A stretch of DNA of 64,000 bases. It comes from Robiginitalea aurantiaca (lineage in GTDB: Bacteria > Bacteroidota > Bacteroidia > Flavobacteriales > Flavobacteriaceae). This document shows, piece by piece, positions 30,938 through 38,803 of this stretch. The stretch is taken from positions 1 through 64,000 of the forward strand of contig NZ_JAUDUY010000012.1 in assembly GCF_030380815.1 (NCBI RefSeq), read 5' to 3'. The notes below the pieces were generated by a model. The model made no database searches. It worked only from the letters and a program-made list of their open reading frames with translations, and was not told where the DNA came from. The position numbers were made by a program, and so were the translations under genes. How positions within the stretch are numbered: position 1 is the first letter of the stretch; every line of letters starts with the position of its first letter.

Positions 30938-32580
30938 CCGTATAGGCTTGGAAGAAAGTAACTAAATATCAGAATGAGGACAAAAAACACAAGAAGCATC
31001 CATACCTCCGGTTGCTTAAAATCATCCCAGCCGGGCCGCACGGTTTCGGGCAATGGCCTTGGTGCGTTTTTCCCCGGGAAAGCCCAGCTTACCGTATAGG
31101 CTACAGCCAGGGTTATCAGGACCCCTGTAAAATTAAGCCAGATCCAGAAAATGTGAATGCCCGGATCAAAGCCGAGAATTTGCTGCATGGTTTTACTGAA
31201 CGCCAGATTTACGAGTACTGCAATTACAATCCCTGCATTAATACCCCTGGTAGTGACTTTACGGGAAAACATGGCCAGGAGAAAGGTAACCAGCACAGGG
31301 CCATAGAAAACAGACCCGATCGCATTGATAATTTCGATAACGGCACTTTTGCTGCCCCCAAAAAGAAATGATGCCGCCATACAGACCCCGCCCCAGAATA
31401 CTACAGCCCCTTTGGAGAGCATCATATACTTTCGGGTACTTAGCTTTTTGGATCCCCGATTGAAGAAATCCTCTACGCTTACGGCTGAAAGTGAATTTAC
31501 GGTAGAACTCAGGGAGGACATGGCTGCTGAAAGGATGCCCACCATCAGAAGGCCGATAAAGCCATGAGGGAGGTATTTTGTGATAAAGATGGGGATCATC
31601 AGGTCCGCCTTGGTACCGGCTGTGGCGTATTCCTCCGGAAAATACTTTTGTGTCATCGCGCTGATTTCACTCAGAAAATCGGCATCTAATGTGACCAGCC
31701 CCCCTATGAACAGACCCACGGTACAATAAAGCAACACCACTGGGAAACGGATCAGGCCATTGGCAAGCAAAAGTTTGCGGATGGTCTTTTCATTTTTCGC
31801 ACTGAGCATTCGCTGCGCCTGCGTCTGATCACATCCGTAATAGGAAACATACAGGAAAAATCCCCCGATGAGCATCGGCCAGAACCCGTATTCCTCACCC
31901 ATCTCAAGACCCCAGTTAAAATCGATCACCTGAAGGCGTTCCGGGGGAAAACCTAATTCCGGCCCGCCAGATGTACTCCACAGATGCCATCCGTAGAACA
32001 GGCAGGTCAGCAAACCCGCGAAGAGGATGATCATCTGTATAGCATCTCCCCAGACTACGGCCTTCATCCCTCCCTGCCAGGAATAAACCACCGTAATTAT
32101 ACTGATAATGAGTATGGTATACACAAAATCAATATCCAGCACAGCTTGTAGGATAATGGCTATGGTATAGACCATTACCCCTGTTCCCAGTGCCCTGCTG
32201 ATCTGAAACACCACACTTAGAATCAAGCGGGTTGAAACCCCAAAACGCCTTTCGACGAACTCATAGATACTCACAACCCCGGAACGGAAAAGGGGAGGAA
32301 CGATAAAAATCATGATAAAAAGCATCGCCAGGGGTACCGCAAACTCAAAACTGAGCCATTTCATGCCACCCCCAAGTTTGAGTCCCACAAAAGCCGGAGC
32401 TGAAACAAAACTAATGGCCGAGAGTTGGGTGGCCATTGTCGAAAGGCTCAGCGGAAACCAACTCATGCTTCTACCCCCGAGAAAATAGTCGCTTGAATCC
32501 TTGTTGTCCTTAAAGAAGTAACCCATGCCCAAAAATCCGAGCAGGTAAACGGCCACAATGATATAATCCAGTGTATTCAT
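30934..32580 (-). CDS. Sodium:solute symporter family transporter
   Basis: 548 residues from ATG 32580 (MNTLDYIIVAVYLLGFLGMGYFF); a longer frame adds 42 residues that lack membrane character and overlap the preceding gene. The protein is almost wholly hydrophobic, with 13-14 predicted membrane helices. The SSS family signature is visible: SSDYFLGGRSMSWFPLSLS, then TQLSAISFVSAPAFVG, YSWQGGMKAVVWGD and the GILSAAMSSLSSTVNSLSAV segment that lines the sodium site. Its 4-bp overlaps with both the GH63 gene upstream and glycerate kinase downstream show a tightly coupled operon. The likely cargo is a glycerate glycoside or its product, by context. Confidence 0.92.
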   Translation of the reverse strand: MNTLDYIIVAVYLLGFLGMGYFFKDNKDSSDYFLGGRSMSWFPLSLSTMATQLSAISFVSAPAFVGLKLGGGMKWLSFEFAVPLAMLFIMIFIVPPLFRSGVVSIYEFVERRFGVSTRLILSVVFQISRALGTGVMVYTIAIILQAVLDIDFVYTILIISIITVVYSWQGGMKAVVWGDAIQMIILFAGLLTCLFYGWHLWSTSGGPELGFPPERLQVIDFNWGLEMGEEYGFWPMLIGGFFLYVSYYGCDQTQAQRMLSAKNEKTIRKLLLANGLIRFPVVLLYCTVGLFIGGLVTLDADFLSEISAMTQKYFPEEYATAGTKADLMIPIFITKYLPHGFIGLLMVGILSAAMSSLSSTVNSLSAVSVEDFFNRGSKKLSTRKYMMLSKGAVVFWGGVCMAASFLFGGSKSAVIEIINAIGSVFYGPVLVTFLLAMFSRKVTTRGINAGIVIAVLVNLAFSKTMQQILGFDPGIHIFWIWLNFTGVLITLAVAYTVSWAFPGKNAPRPLPETVRPGWDDFKQPEVWMLLVFFVLILIFSYFLPSLYG

Positions 32581-33893
32581 AGGGCTTTTCTTCTGATTAA
32601 ATCCAGGTAAAGGGCGGCGGACCACGAAAAATGATTGCCCCCGTATCCCCTGAAATGGCCCGGGTCCAGATCGCGTCTCGGGTCGAAATACTCGTAAAAA
32701 CCACACTCTTCAAGCAGCGCCAGGGTATCCCGCCTGACATTTTCAGCCACCTTATTAAAACCATACCGGTTTAAGCCCTGATATATCAGCCAGTTCAAAT
32801 TAATCCAGACCGGACCCCTCCAATACCGCTTGGGATCGAAAGACGGGCTTTCCGGGTCAAAGGAGGGACAGAGGAAATATGAAGGTCCGACTCCTGTAAA
32901 ACGGCCTTTATCCAAATGTGTTTTTACGATGTCTCCGGCGGTCTCCGCATCGGGTATACCTGCCAAAAGGGGCGTGAAGGAGGAAGAAGACAGCGCATCG
33001 AGCCGCCGGTTCGCCCTCAGGTCAAAATAGACATATGCTTTGCGCTGCTCACTAAAGAGTTTTTTATGGAAATGCGCCTTAGAAAGTGCTTGCCATTTTT
33101 GCAACTGGGCTACTTCAACATCCTTTCCAATGCGTTTTCCCAGATGGATCAGGCTCTCATTGGAGCGAATCAGGAGGGAATTAAATAAGGGGTCTTGTAT
33201 GAGAAAAGGGCTTTTTTCAGCTATTTGAACGTCGTCATAATCCCAGGACTTAAAAAGCTCAACAAGGTGGATGTAATGCTGGTATTCCCTGTTACTGGGT
33301 CGATTGGAGGCATCTACATGCTGGGTGTCCCTTCGGTTGAGCTCATACTCCGGAGAATCCAGGCCTTCCCAAACCGCATCCCAGACAGGGGTGTTATCCG
33401 TACCCGCCTCCCAGTTGTGGCAAATGTAAACCAGCCCTTCTTTATTAGGGTCCCTCCGGGTATAGAAATAATGATGCCAGGCATAAAGGGCGGGGAAAAT
33501 CTCGTCGATAAAATCCAGAAGCGGCTCCCCGGATATTTCGTAGAGCAATTCCAATATGTATCCGAGAACCGGGGGCTGGGTAATTCCCGAAGTTCGGGCT
33601 TGGGGAGCATCCGGGCTCCGTCCGACATCCCATACTTCGGGGCCCGGAAAATAGGATTCAGCCTCATTGTGAAATACGATATGGGGCAAAAAGCCATTAG
33701 ACCACTGGCCTTTCAGCAGCGACCGGAATTCGGCTTTGGCACGTTCCATATCCAGGTGCGCCCAACCCAGGGCAATAAATCCCGAGTCCCAATTCCACTG
33801 AAAAGGATACAGGCCTTTACAGGGTATGGTAAAACCATCCTGCCAGTTTCCTTCGAGCACTTCCTGGGCTAACAACTTCAGATCTGATGTCAT
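32577..33893 (-). CDS. GH63-type glycoside hydrolase, probable glucosyl/mannosylglycerate hydrolase
   Basis: 439 residues from ATG 33893 (MTSDLKLLAQEVLEG); there is no signal peptide, so it acts in the cytoplasm. An (alpha/alpha)6 barrel is suggested by the motifs. YPFQWNWDSGFIALGW (D36) is near the start. The HNWEAGTDNTPVWD segment (about 159-172) corresponds to the WESGxDNSP general-acid motif of GH63, giving D166 as likely acid. WRGPVWINLNWLIYQGL and the C-terminal FYEYFDPRRD supply E402 as likely base. Short GH63 proteins of this size include mannosylglycerate and glucosylglycerate hydrolases. The partner genes, a symporter and glycerate kinase, fit that reaction, which releases hexose and glycerate. 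The alternative is another short-chain alpha-glycosidase. Confidence 0.85.
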   Translation of the reverse strand: MTSDLKLLAQEVLEGNWQDGFTIPCKGLYPFQWNWDSGFIALGWAHLDMERAKAEFRSLLKGQWSNGFLPHIVFHNEAESYFPGPEVWDVGRSPDAPQARTSGITQPPVLGYILELLYEISGEPLLDFIDEIFPALYAWHHYFYTRRDPNKEGLVYICHNWEAGTDNTPVWDAVWEGLDSPEYELNRRDTQHVDASNRPSNREYQHYIHLVELFKSWDYDDVQIAEKSPFLIQDPLFNSLLIRSNESLIHLGKRIGKDVEVAQLQKWQALSKAHFHKKLFSEQRKAYVYFDLRANRRLDALSSSSFTPLLAGIPDAETAGDIVKTHLDKGRFTGVGPSYFLCPSFDPESPSFDPKRYWRGPVWINLNWLIYQGLNRYGFNKVAENVRRDTLALLEECGFYEYFDPRRDLDPGHFRGYGGNHFSWSAALYLDLIRRKAL

Positions 33894-33960
33894 TGTCTGT
33901 GGATAAAAGTCCAAAAGATAGCAATTCTTCCTATTTTTAGGACCTGAAAGCGAGATTCCC

Positions 33961-34188
33961 TTGAAAACCGATAAAGAATTACTGATCAAAGGTGTAAAAC
34001 GAATGGCATATACACTTGCCCTGATGTTTACGGCCCCTGTTGTCCTTTACCAGGCCTTTAAGAACCAGGACCACCCTTGGTACCTCCCGGTCCTGATTGC
34101 AGGGGGTATTTTGGCTATTGCAGCTGTAGGGATGGGATTCTACGGAATCCGCACCCTGGTCAACGCCCTGTTCTCCCGACCAAAATAA
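33961..34188 (+). CDS. DUF6095 family small membrane protein
   Basis: 75 residues with a TTG start at 33961, preferred because the preceding KTDKELLIKGVKRM segment is typical of the family; an internal ATG lies at 34003. Two membrane segments are clear (MAYTLALMFTAPVVLYQAF and YLPVLIAGGILAIAAVGMGFYGI), separated by KNQDHPW. The family is widespread in Flavobacteria and of unknown function. It reads toward thrS and is divergent from the GH63 gene, whose start is 67 bp away. Confidence 0.75.
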   Translation: MKTDKELLIKGVKRMAYTLALMFTAPVVLYQAFKNQDHPWYLPVLIAGGILAIAAVGMGFYGIRTLVNALFSRPK

Positions 34189-34210
34189 GCGATTCTCAGC
34201 GCGCCAGAGG

Positions 34211-34241
34211 TTGCCTGCGACTCCCGAAGATACTATCTTTA
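34211..34241 (+). promoter_or_regulatory. Probable thrS promoter
   Basis: TTG at 34211-34213 and TATCTTTA at 34234-34241, spaced by 20 bp, fit the TTG/TAnnTTTG pattern with one deviation (final A). The start codon of thrS lies 19 bp downstream. Confidence 0.5.
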
Positions 34242-34260
34242 CGCCCTTATAGCACAGCAT

Positions 34261-36210
34261 ATGATAAACATCACCTTACCCGATGGCACCGTGGTAGCTC
34301 ACCCAAAGGGAGTAACACCTTTGGAAGTGGCAAAAGGAATCAGTGAAGGTCTGGCCAGGAATGTGATTTCCGCCCGTTTTAACAATCGAAAAGTTGAATC
34401 GGTAACGCCTTTGGAAACCGACGGATCACTGGTCTTGTACACCTGGAATGACGAGGAGGGCAAAAAAACATTTTGGCACTCTTCTTCCCACGTTCTGGCC
34501 CAGGCACTAGAGGAGTTGTATCCCGGTATAAAGCTCACTATAGGCCCTGCCATTGATGCGGGGTTCTACTACGACGTGGATTTCATGGACCACCATATTT
34601 CCGAAAAAGACTTTCCGGCCATCGAGCAAAAGGCCATGGAAATTGCAAGGGGAAAACACGAGTTTAAAATGAGAGAGGTCTCAAAATCAGATGCGCTCTC
34701 CTATTATAAAGAACACGAAAACCCATACAAGGTTGAGTTGATTGAAAACCTGGAAGATGGGGACATCACCTTCTGTGACCACGACAGCTTTACAGATTTA
34801 TGCCGTGGCGGACATATCCCCAATACGGGTCTTATCAAGGCTTTTAAAGTCCTGAATGTAGCCGGAGCCTATTGGCGGGGAGATGAAAACCGCCCACAAC
34901 TTACACGGGTCTATGGGATTTCCTTTCCAAAACAGAAAGAACTCACCCAGTACCTCCACATGTTGGAGGAGGCTAAAAAGCGGGACCACAGAAAACTCGG
35001 CAAGGAGCTGGAACTATTTACCTTTTCCCAGAAAGTCGGACAGGGACTCCCCCTATGGTTGCCAAAAGGAGCAGCCTTAAGGGAACGCCTGGAGCAGTTT
35101 TTAAAAAGTGCGCAGAAGAAGGCAGGATACGAAATGGTGGTCTCTCCGCATATCGGACAAAAAGAACTTTATGTGACTTCCGGGCATTACGCCAAATACG
35201 GGGAGGACAGTTTTCAACCAATCCATACGCCCAAAGAAGACGAGGAATTCCTCCTTAAGCCCATGAATTGCCCGCACCACTGTGAAATATACAATGCAAA
35301 ACCCTATAGCTACAGGGAATTACCAAAGCGTTTTGCGGAATTCGGGACCGTTTACCGTTACGAACAGAGCGGAGAATTACACGGTCTTACACGCGTGAGG
35401 GGCTTTACACAGGATGACGCCCATATTTTTTGTACACATGAGCAGCTGGATCAGGAGTTTAAGGATGTAATCGATTTATCCCTTTATGTCCTGACGTCTC
35501 TCGGTTTTGATAATTACACCGCACAAGTGTCCGTTCGGGATCCGGAAACCCCGGAAAAATATATTGGTTCAGTGGAGAATTGGGAACGGGCGGAAGCTGC
35601 GATCATCAATGCGGCCCGTGAAAAAGATCTGAATTTTGTAATCGAACCGGGAGAGGCGGCGTTTTATGGCCCCAAACTGGATTTTATGGTAAAGGATGCC
35701 CTCGGGCGGAAATGGCAGCTCGGCACCATTCAGGTGGATTACAACCTGCCAGAGCGCTTTGAGCTTACCTACAAGGGAAGCGATAATGAAATGCACCGCC
35801 CCGTAATGATACATCGCGCGCCATTCGGAAGTATGGAGCGCTTTGTAGCCCTGCTCCTGGAGCATACCGGTGGTAATTTTCCACTTTGGCTGACCCCGGA
35901 TCAGGCTATTGTCTTGCCTGTTAGTGAGAAACACGAAAAATACGCTCAAAAAGTTTTAAAATCCCTGGAAAATTGCGAAATTCGCGCCCTCGTGGACGCT
36001 CGCAGCGAGACGGTAGGTAAAAAGATCCGTGAAGCGGAGATGCAAAAACTACCTTTTATGCTCATTGTTGGCGACCAGGAAATGGACCAGGGTACCATTT
36101 CAGTGCGCAGGCACGGAGGCGAAGATCTGGGTGCCATATCGGTGGAGGCATTTTCAGAATTGGTCGAAAACGAAATAAATAGTACCTTAAAAAGGTTCAA
36201 AGAAGTTTAA
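34261..36210 (+). CDS. thrS: Threonine--tRNA ligase
   Basis: 649 residues. Charges tRNA-Thr. Domain order is TGS (1-60), the editing domain with the HSSSHVLAQ and CRGGH zinc-like motifs, the class II catalytic core with MNCPHHCEIY (zinc Cys) and FGTVYRYEQSGELHGLTRVRGF (motif 2), then the anticodon-binding domain from about 545 (GNFPLWLTPDQAIVLPV). It heads the conserved thrS-infC-rpmI-rplT cluster; infC begins after 16 bp. Confidence 0.98.
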   Translation: MINITLPDGTVVAHPKGVTPLEVAKGISEGLARNVISARFNNRKVESVTPLETDGSLVLYTWNDEEGKKTFWHSSSHVLAQALEELYPGIKLTIGPAIDAGFYYDVDFMDHHISEKDFPAIEQKAMEIARGKHEFKMREVSKSDALSYYKEHENPYKVELIENLEDGDITFCDHDSFTDLCRGGHIPNTGLIKAFKVLNVAGAYWRGDENRPQLTRVYGISFPKQKELTQYLHMLEEAKKRDHRKLGKELELFTFSQKVGQGLPLWLPKGAALRERLEQFLKSAQKKAGYEMVVSPHIGQKELYVTSGHYAKYGEDSFQPIHTPKEDEEFLLKPMNCPHHCEIYNAKPYSYRELPKRFAEFGTVYRYEQSGELHGLTRVRGFTQDDAHIFCTHEQLDQEFKDVIDLSLYVLTSLGFDNYTAQVSVRDPETPEKYIGSVENWERAEAAIINAAREKDLNFVIEPGEAAFYGPKLDFMVKDALGRKWQLGTIQVDYNLPERFELTYKGSDNEMHRPVMIHRAPFGSMERFVALLLEHTGGNFPLWLTPDQAIVLPVSEKHEKYAQKVLKSLENCEIRALVDARSETVGKKIREAEMQKLPFMLIVGDQEMDQGTISVRRHGGEDLGAISVEAFSELVENEINSTLKRFKEV

Positions 36211-36226
36211 TTAAAACCATAAAGTC

Positions 36227-36781
36227 ATAGCAATACGAAGAAGATTCAGGCCGAGGCCCAAACGGGAAAATAAATTTCCCCACAGGATAAACGATAAAAT
36301 CACGGTCTCAGAAGTACGACTGGTCGGTGAAAATGTCGAAATGGGAGTTTATCCTACCCGCAAAGCCATGGAAATGGCAGAAGAACAAGGTTTAGACCTT
36401 GTAGAGATTTCACCGAAGGCAGATCCACCAGTTTGTAAGGTAATTGATTATAAAAAGTTTCTTTACGAACAAAAGAAGCGTGACAAGGCCATGAAGGCCA
36501 AAGCCACGAAGGTTATTGTTAAGGAAATTCGGTTTGGTCCGAATACAGACGACCACGATTACGATTTTAAAAAGAAGCACGCAGAGAAATTCCTGAAGGA
36601 AGGCGCCAAGTTAAAGGCATATGTTTTTTTTAAGGGAAGATCCATTGTGTATAAGGATAAAGGGGAGATTTTACTGCTCCGCCTGGCAACGGACCTTGAA
36701 GATTTCGGAAAGGTAGAACAGATGCCAAGGCTCGAAGGAAAGCGTATGACCATGTTCATCGCTCCCAAGGCCAAAAAGTAA
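36227..36781 (+). CDS. infC: Translation initiation factor IF-3 (non-ATG start)
   Basis: 184 residues if translation begins at ATA 36227. IF-3 binds the 30S subunit and proofreads the start codon. An in-frame stop at 36212 sets the upstream limit, and between it and the first ATG (36341) there is no ATG, GTG or TTG. Yet the frame there encodes conserved IF-3 N-terminal residues: basic [11 protein letters not shown], then [25 protein letters not shown], which is needed for function. An ATA start gives [17 protein letters not shown], as in related proteins; a second ATA at 36233 is also possible. Non-canonical infC starts (AUU in E. coli) allow IF-3 to repress itself. The C-domain is intact ([17 protein letters not shown]). 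Standard gene callers will start it at 36341 and lose 38 residues. Confidence 0.93.
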   Translation: MAIRRRFRPRPKRENKFPHRINDKITVSEVRLVGENVEMGVYPTRKAMEMAEEQGLDLVEISPKADPPVCKVIDYKKFLYEQKKRDKAMKAKATKVIVKEIRFGPNTDDHDYDFKKKHAEKFLKEGAKLKAYVFFKGRSIVYKDKGEILLLRLATDLEDFGKVEQMPRLEGKRMTMFIAPKAKK

Positions 36782-36818
36782 AAGCGAGAAAACGAATTTT
36801 AAATTTAACGAGGAAGAG

Positions 36819-37016
36819 ATGCCCAAAATGAAGACCAAATCCAGCGCCAAAAAGCGATTTAAGCTTACGGGTTCTGGAAAGATCAAGAGAAAGCACGCTT
36901 TTAAGAGCCATATCTTGACCAAAAAGTCGAAAAAGCGAAAGCTTAAACTGACGCATTCTACATTGGTCCATACGGCTGATGAGAACAGTATCAAAGAACA
37001 ACTGCGCCTTAAATAA
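36819..37016 (+). CDS. rpmI: 50S ribosomal protein L35
   Basis: 65 residues ([23 protein letters not shown]), very basic, of standard L35 length. It follows infC after 37 bp and precedes rplT. Confidence 0.96.
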   Translation: MPKMKTKSSAKKRFKLTGSGKIKRKHAFKSHILTKKSKKRKLKLTHSTLVHTADENSIKEQLRLK

Positions 37017-37068
37017 GCCGCGATTGTATCGGTAAAATGTGTAACCCTGGAGTCAGGCTCAAAAAGTG

Positions 37069-37081
37069 CCCGTTAAACGGG
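37069..37081 (+). promoter_or_regulatory. Small hairpin in the rpmI-rplT spacer
   Basis: CCCGTT-A-AACGGG is a perfect 13-base inverted repeat 27 bp before the rplT ATG. With a 1-base centre only a shorter stem can form in RNA. L20 represses its own operon in other bacteria through leader structures, but a true binding site cannot be claimed here. Confidence 0.25.
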
Positions 37082-37107
37082 TCGCCTGCTACAAAAAACA
37101 AACAAAA

Positions 37108-37452
37108 ATGCCAAGATCAGTAAATTCAGTAGCTTCAAGAGCTCGTCGCAAAAAAGTGATGAAGCAAGCCAAAGGTTACTTTGGAAGACGTAAAAATGTC
37201 TGGACAGTAGCCAAAAACGCGGTAGAAAAGGCGATGGTATACGCCTACAGAGACCGTAGAACCAAGAAACGTAATTTCCGATCCCTCTGGATCACCCGGA
37301 TCAATGCCGGTGCCCGTATGCACGGGATGTCTTACTCGGAATTCATGGGTAAAGTTAAGGCCAACAATATCGACCTGAACCGCAAGGTGCTCGCCGATCT
37401 GGCCATGAACCACCCGGATGCCTTTAAGGCCGTTGTAGACAAAATAAAATAA
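37108..37452 (+). CDS. rplT: 50S ribosomal protein L20
   Basis: 114 residues from ATG 37108 ([16 protein letters not shown]), matching the standard L20 length. A GTG 42 bp upstream in frame would add non-conserved residues. The RNA-binding [21 protein letters not shown] region and the C-terminal globular domain are intact. A strong terminator follows. Confidence 0.97.
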   Translation: MPRSVNSVASRARRKKVMKQAKGYFGRRKNVWTVAKNAVEKAMVYAYRDRRTKKRNFRSLWITRINAGARMHGMSYSEFMGKVKANNIDLNRKVLADLAMNHPDAFKAVVDKIK

Positions 37453-37472
37453 AACAGATCGTTTTCTCGCAG

Positions 37473-37504
37473 AAACCCCGGCCTTTGAGTGCCGGGGTTT
37501 TTTT
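37473..37504 (+). terminator. Intrinsic terminator after rplT
   Basis: AAACCCCGGC and GCCGGGGTTT form a 10-bp perfect stem with an 8-nt loop, followed by T. It lies 20 bp past the rplT stop and overlaps the stop of the convergent YjbQ gene, so it may serve both. Confidence 0.85.
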
Positions 37505-37925
37505 ATTCCCCCTGCAGGGTAAGCAAAAGGGTTCGCCCCCCGGCGTGGTCGCGGTGCTCACAGAGGTAGACCCCCTGCCAAATTCCCAGGTTCAGTCGGC
37601 CCTTGCTGACAGGTACCATTACCGAACTACCCATTAGTGACGCCTTTATATGTGCAGGCATATCGTCTGAACCTTCAAAGGTATGGGTGTAATACGGCTG
37701 ATTCTCCGGCACCATTTCATTCATATGCGCCTCAAAATCATGACGAACCGATGCATCTGCATTTTCATTCAGGGTCAGGCTTGCCGAGGTGTGCTTTATA
37801 AAGATATGCAGGAGCCCTGCCCGAACCCGTTGTAGCTCTGGTAATTGCCGCTCAATCTCCGTGGTTACCAAATGAAACCCCCTTGGATAAGGCTGCAATC
37901 TGAATTCGCGCTGAAGCCACGTCAT
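37503..37925 (-). CDS. YjbQ family protein (UPF0047)
   Basis: 140 residues. Members show weak thiamine-phosphate synthase activity in vitro; the true role is unclear. The family motif IFIKHTSASLTLNENADASVRHDFE, with conserved His and Asp/Glu, is complete, as is LGIWQGVYLCEHRDHAGGR near the end. It is convergent with rplT and divergent from the HAD gene. Confidence 0.9.
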   Translation of the reverse strand: MTWLQREFRLQPYPRGFHLVTTEIERQLPELQRVRAGLLHIFIKHTSASLTLNENADASVRHDFEAHMNEMVPENQPYYTHTFEGSDDMPAHIKASLMGSSVMVPVSKGRLNLGIWQGVYLCEHRDHAGGRTLLLTLQGE

Positions 37926-37953
37926 TATTGGAAGAAGTTTATGTTAAACCGAG

Positions 37954-37982
37954 TTGGAAATGTACATATAAATATAACTTTA
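37954..37982 (+). promoter_or_regulatory. Probable promoter of the HAD hydrolase gene
   Basis: TTG at 37954-37956 and TAACTTTA at 37975-37982 with an 18-bp spacer fit the Bacteroidota promoter, with A replacing the last G. The ATG follows 17 bp later. Confidence 0.45.
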
Positions 37983-37999
37983 CCGCAAACACGACACGC

Positions 38000-38803
38000 A
38001 TGGATCTTTCGCCTGTTAAACTGGTAGTCACCGATATGGACGGGACGCTATTGAATTCTCAGCACGAGGTCAGTCCCCGTTTTTTTGAGTTGTTCGAAGC
38101 CCTGAGTCGTCGTGGGGTGCGCTTCGCCGCGGCCAGCGGCAGGCAGTACGAGAGTATCGCCATAAAACTGACCCCTATTCTGGACGAGCTCGTTATAATC
38201 GCCGAAAATGGAGGCCTGGTCCGTCAACAGGGACGTGAACTGCTTTCCACTCCATTGGATGCCAAACTTAGGGACCGCGTATTGCACCGGCTTGAAGAAA
38301 TCCCCGGAACCCATACCATCTTATGCGGAAAAGATACGGCTTACCTGAAACCCCCAACTCCTGAATTTGAAAACCTATTGAAAGAATACTACGGGGCGTA
38401 CGAATATGTGGACTACTTAATTGGCTTCCCCGAGGAAATCATGAAGATCGCAGTTTATCATTTTGAAAGCTCGGAAGCCCATATCTATCCGAAAGTACAA
38501 CCCTTTGAAGATCAGTTAAAAGTGAAGGTCTCAGGAGCGCATTGGGTAGATATTTCAGACCCTCTGGCACATAAAGGTCACGCCCTGAAACTCGTTCAGG
38601 AACACCTGGGGATTCCGCCGGAAGCTACCATGGTTTTCGGGGATTACAACAACGATCTGGAGATGCTCGGGCAGGCATTTTACAGTTTCGCCATGGCCAA
38701 TGCCCATCCGAATGTGCTGAAAACGGCCCGCTTTCGCACAGAGAGCAATGATAAGGGCGGGGTGGAAACCATCCTCAGTACCCTATTGCAGCAACTCGGT
38801 TAA
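38000..38803 (+). CDS. HAD superfamily hydrolase, Cof-like phosphatase
   Basis: 267 residues from ATG 38000; a TTG frame upstream to 37928 is rejected because it covers the promoter and has no conserved sequence. HAD motif I is VTDMDGTLLNS (DxDxT), motif II is AASGRQYES, motif III Lys lies near IYPKVQPFEDQLKVK, and motif IV is FGDYNNDLEML. The C2B cap domain fills the centre. Such enzymes remove phosphate from sugar phosphates and cofactors such as FMN. The stop overlaps the next gene's stop by 4 bp (convergent). Confidence 0.9.
   Translation: MDLSPVKLVVTDMDGTLLNSQHEVSPRFFELFEALSRRGVRFAAASGRQYESIAIKLTPILDELVIIAENGGLVRQQGRELLSTPLDAKLRDRVLHRLEEIPGTHTILCGKDTAYLKPPTPEFENLLKEYYGAYEYVDYLIGFPEEIMKIAVYHFESSEAHIYPKVQPFEDQLKVKVSGAHWVDISDPLAHKGHALKLVQEHLGIPPEATMVFGDYNNDLEMLGQAFYSFAMANAHPNVLKTARFRTESNDKGGVETILSTLLQQLG

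Noticed and set aside
32581-32706. Longer start for the symporter
   Set aside because: It would overlap the GH63 coding region by over 100 bp and has no membrane character.
37066-37107. GTG start for rplT
   Set aside because: L20 is 114 residues and begins MPRSVNS at 37108; the extension is not conserved.
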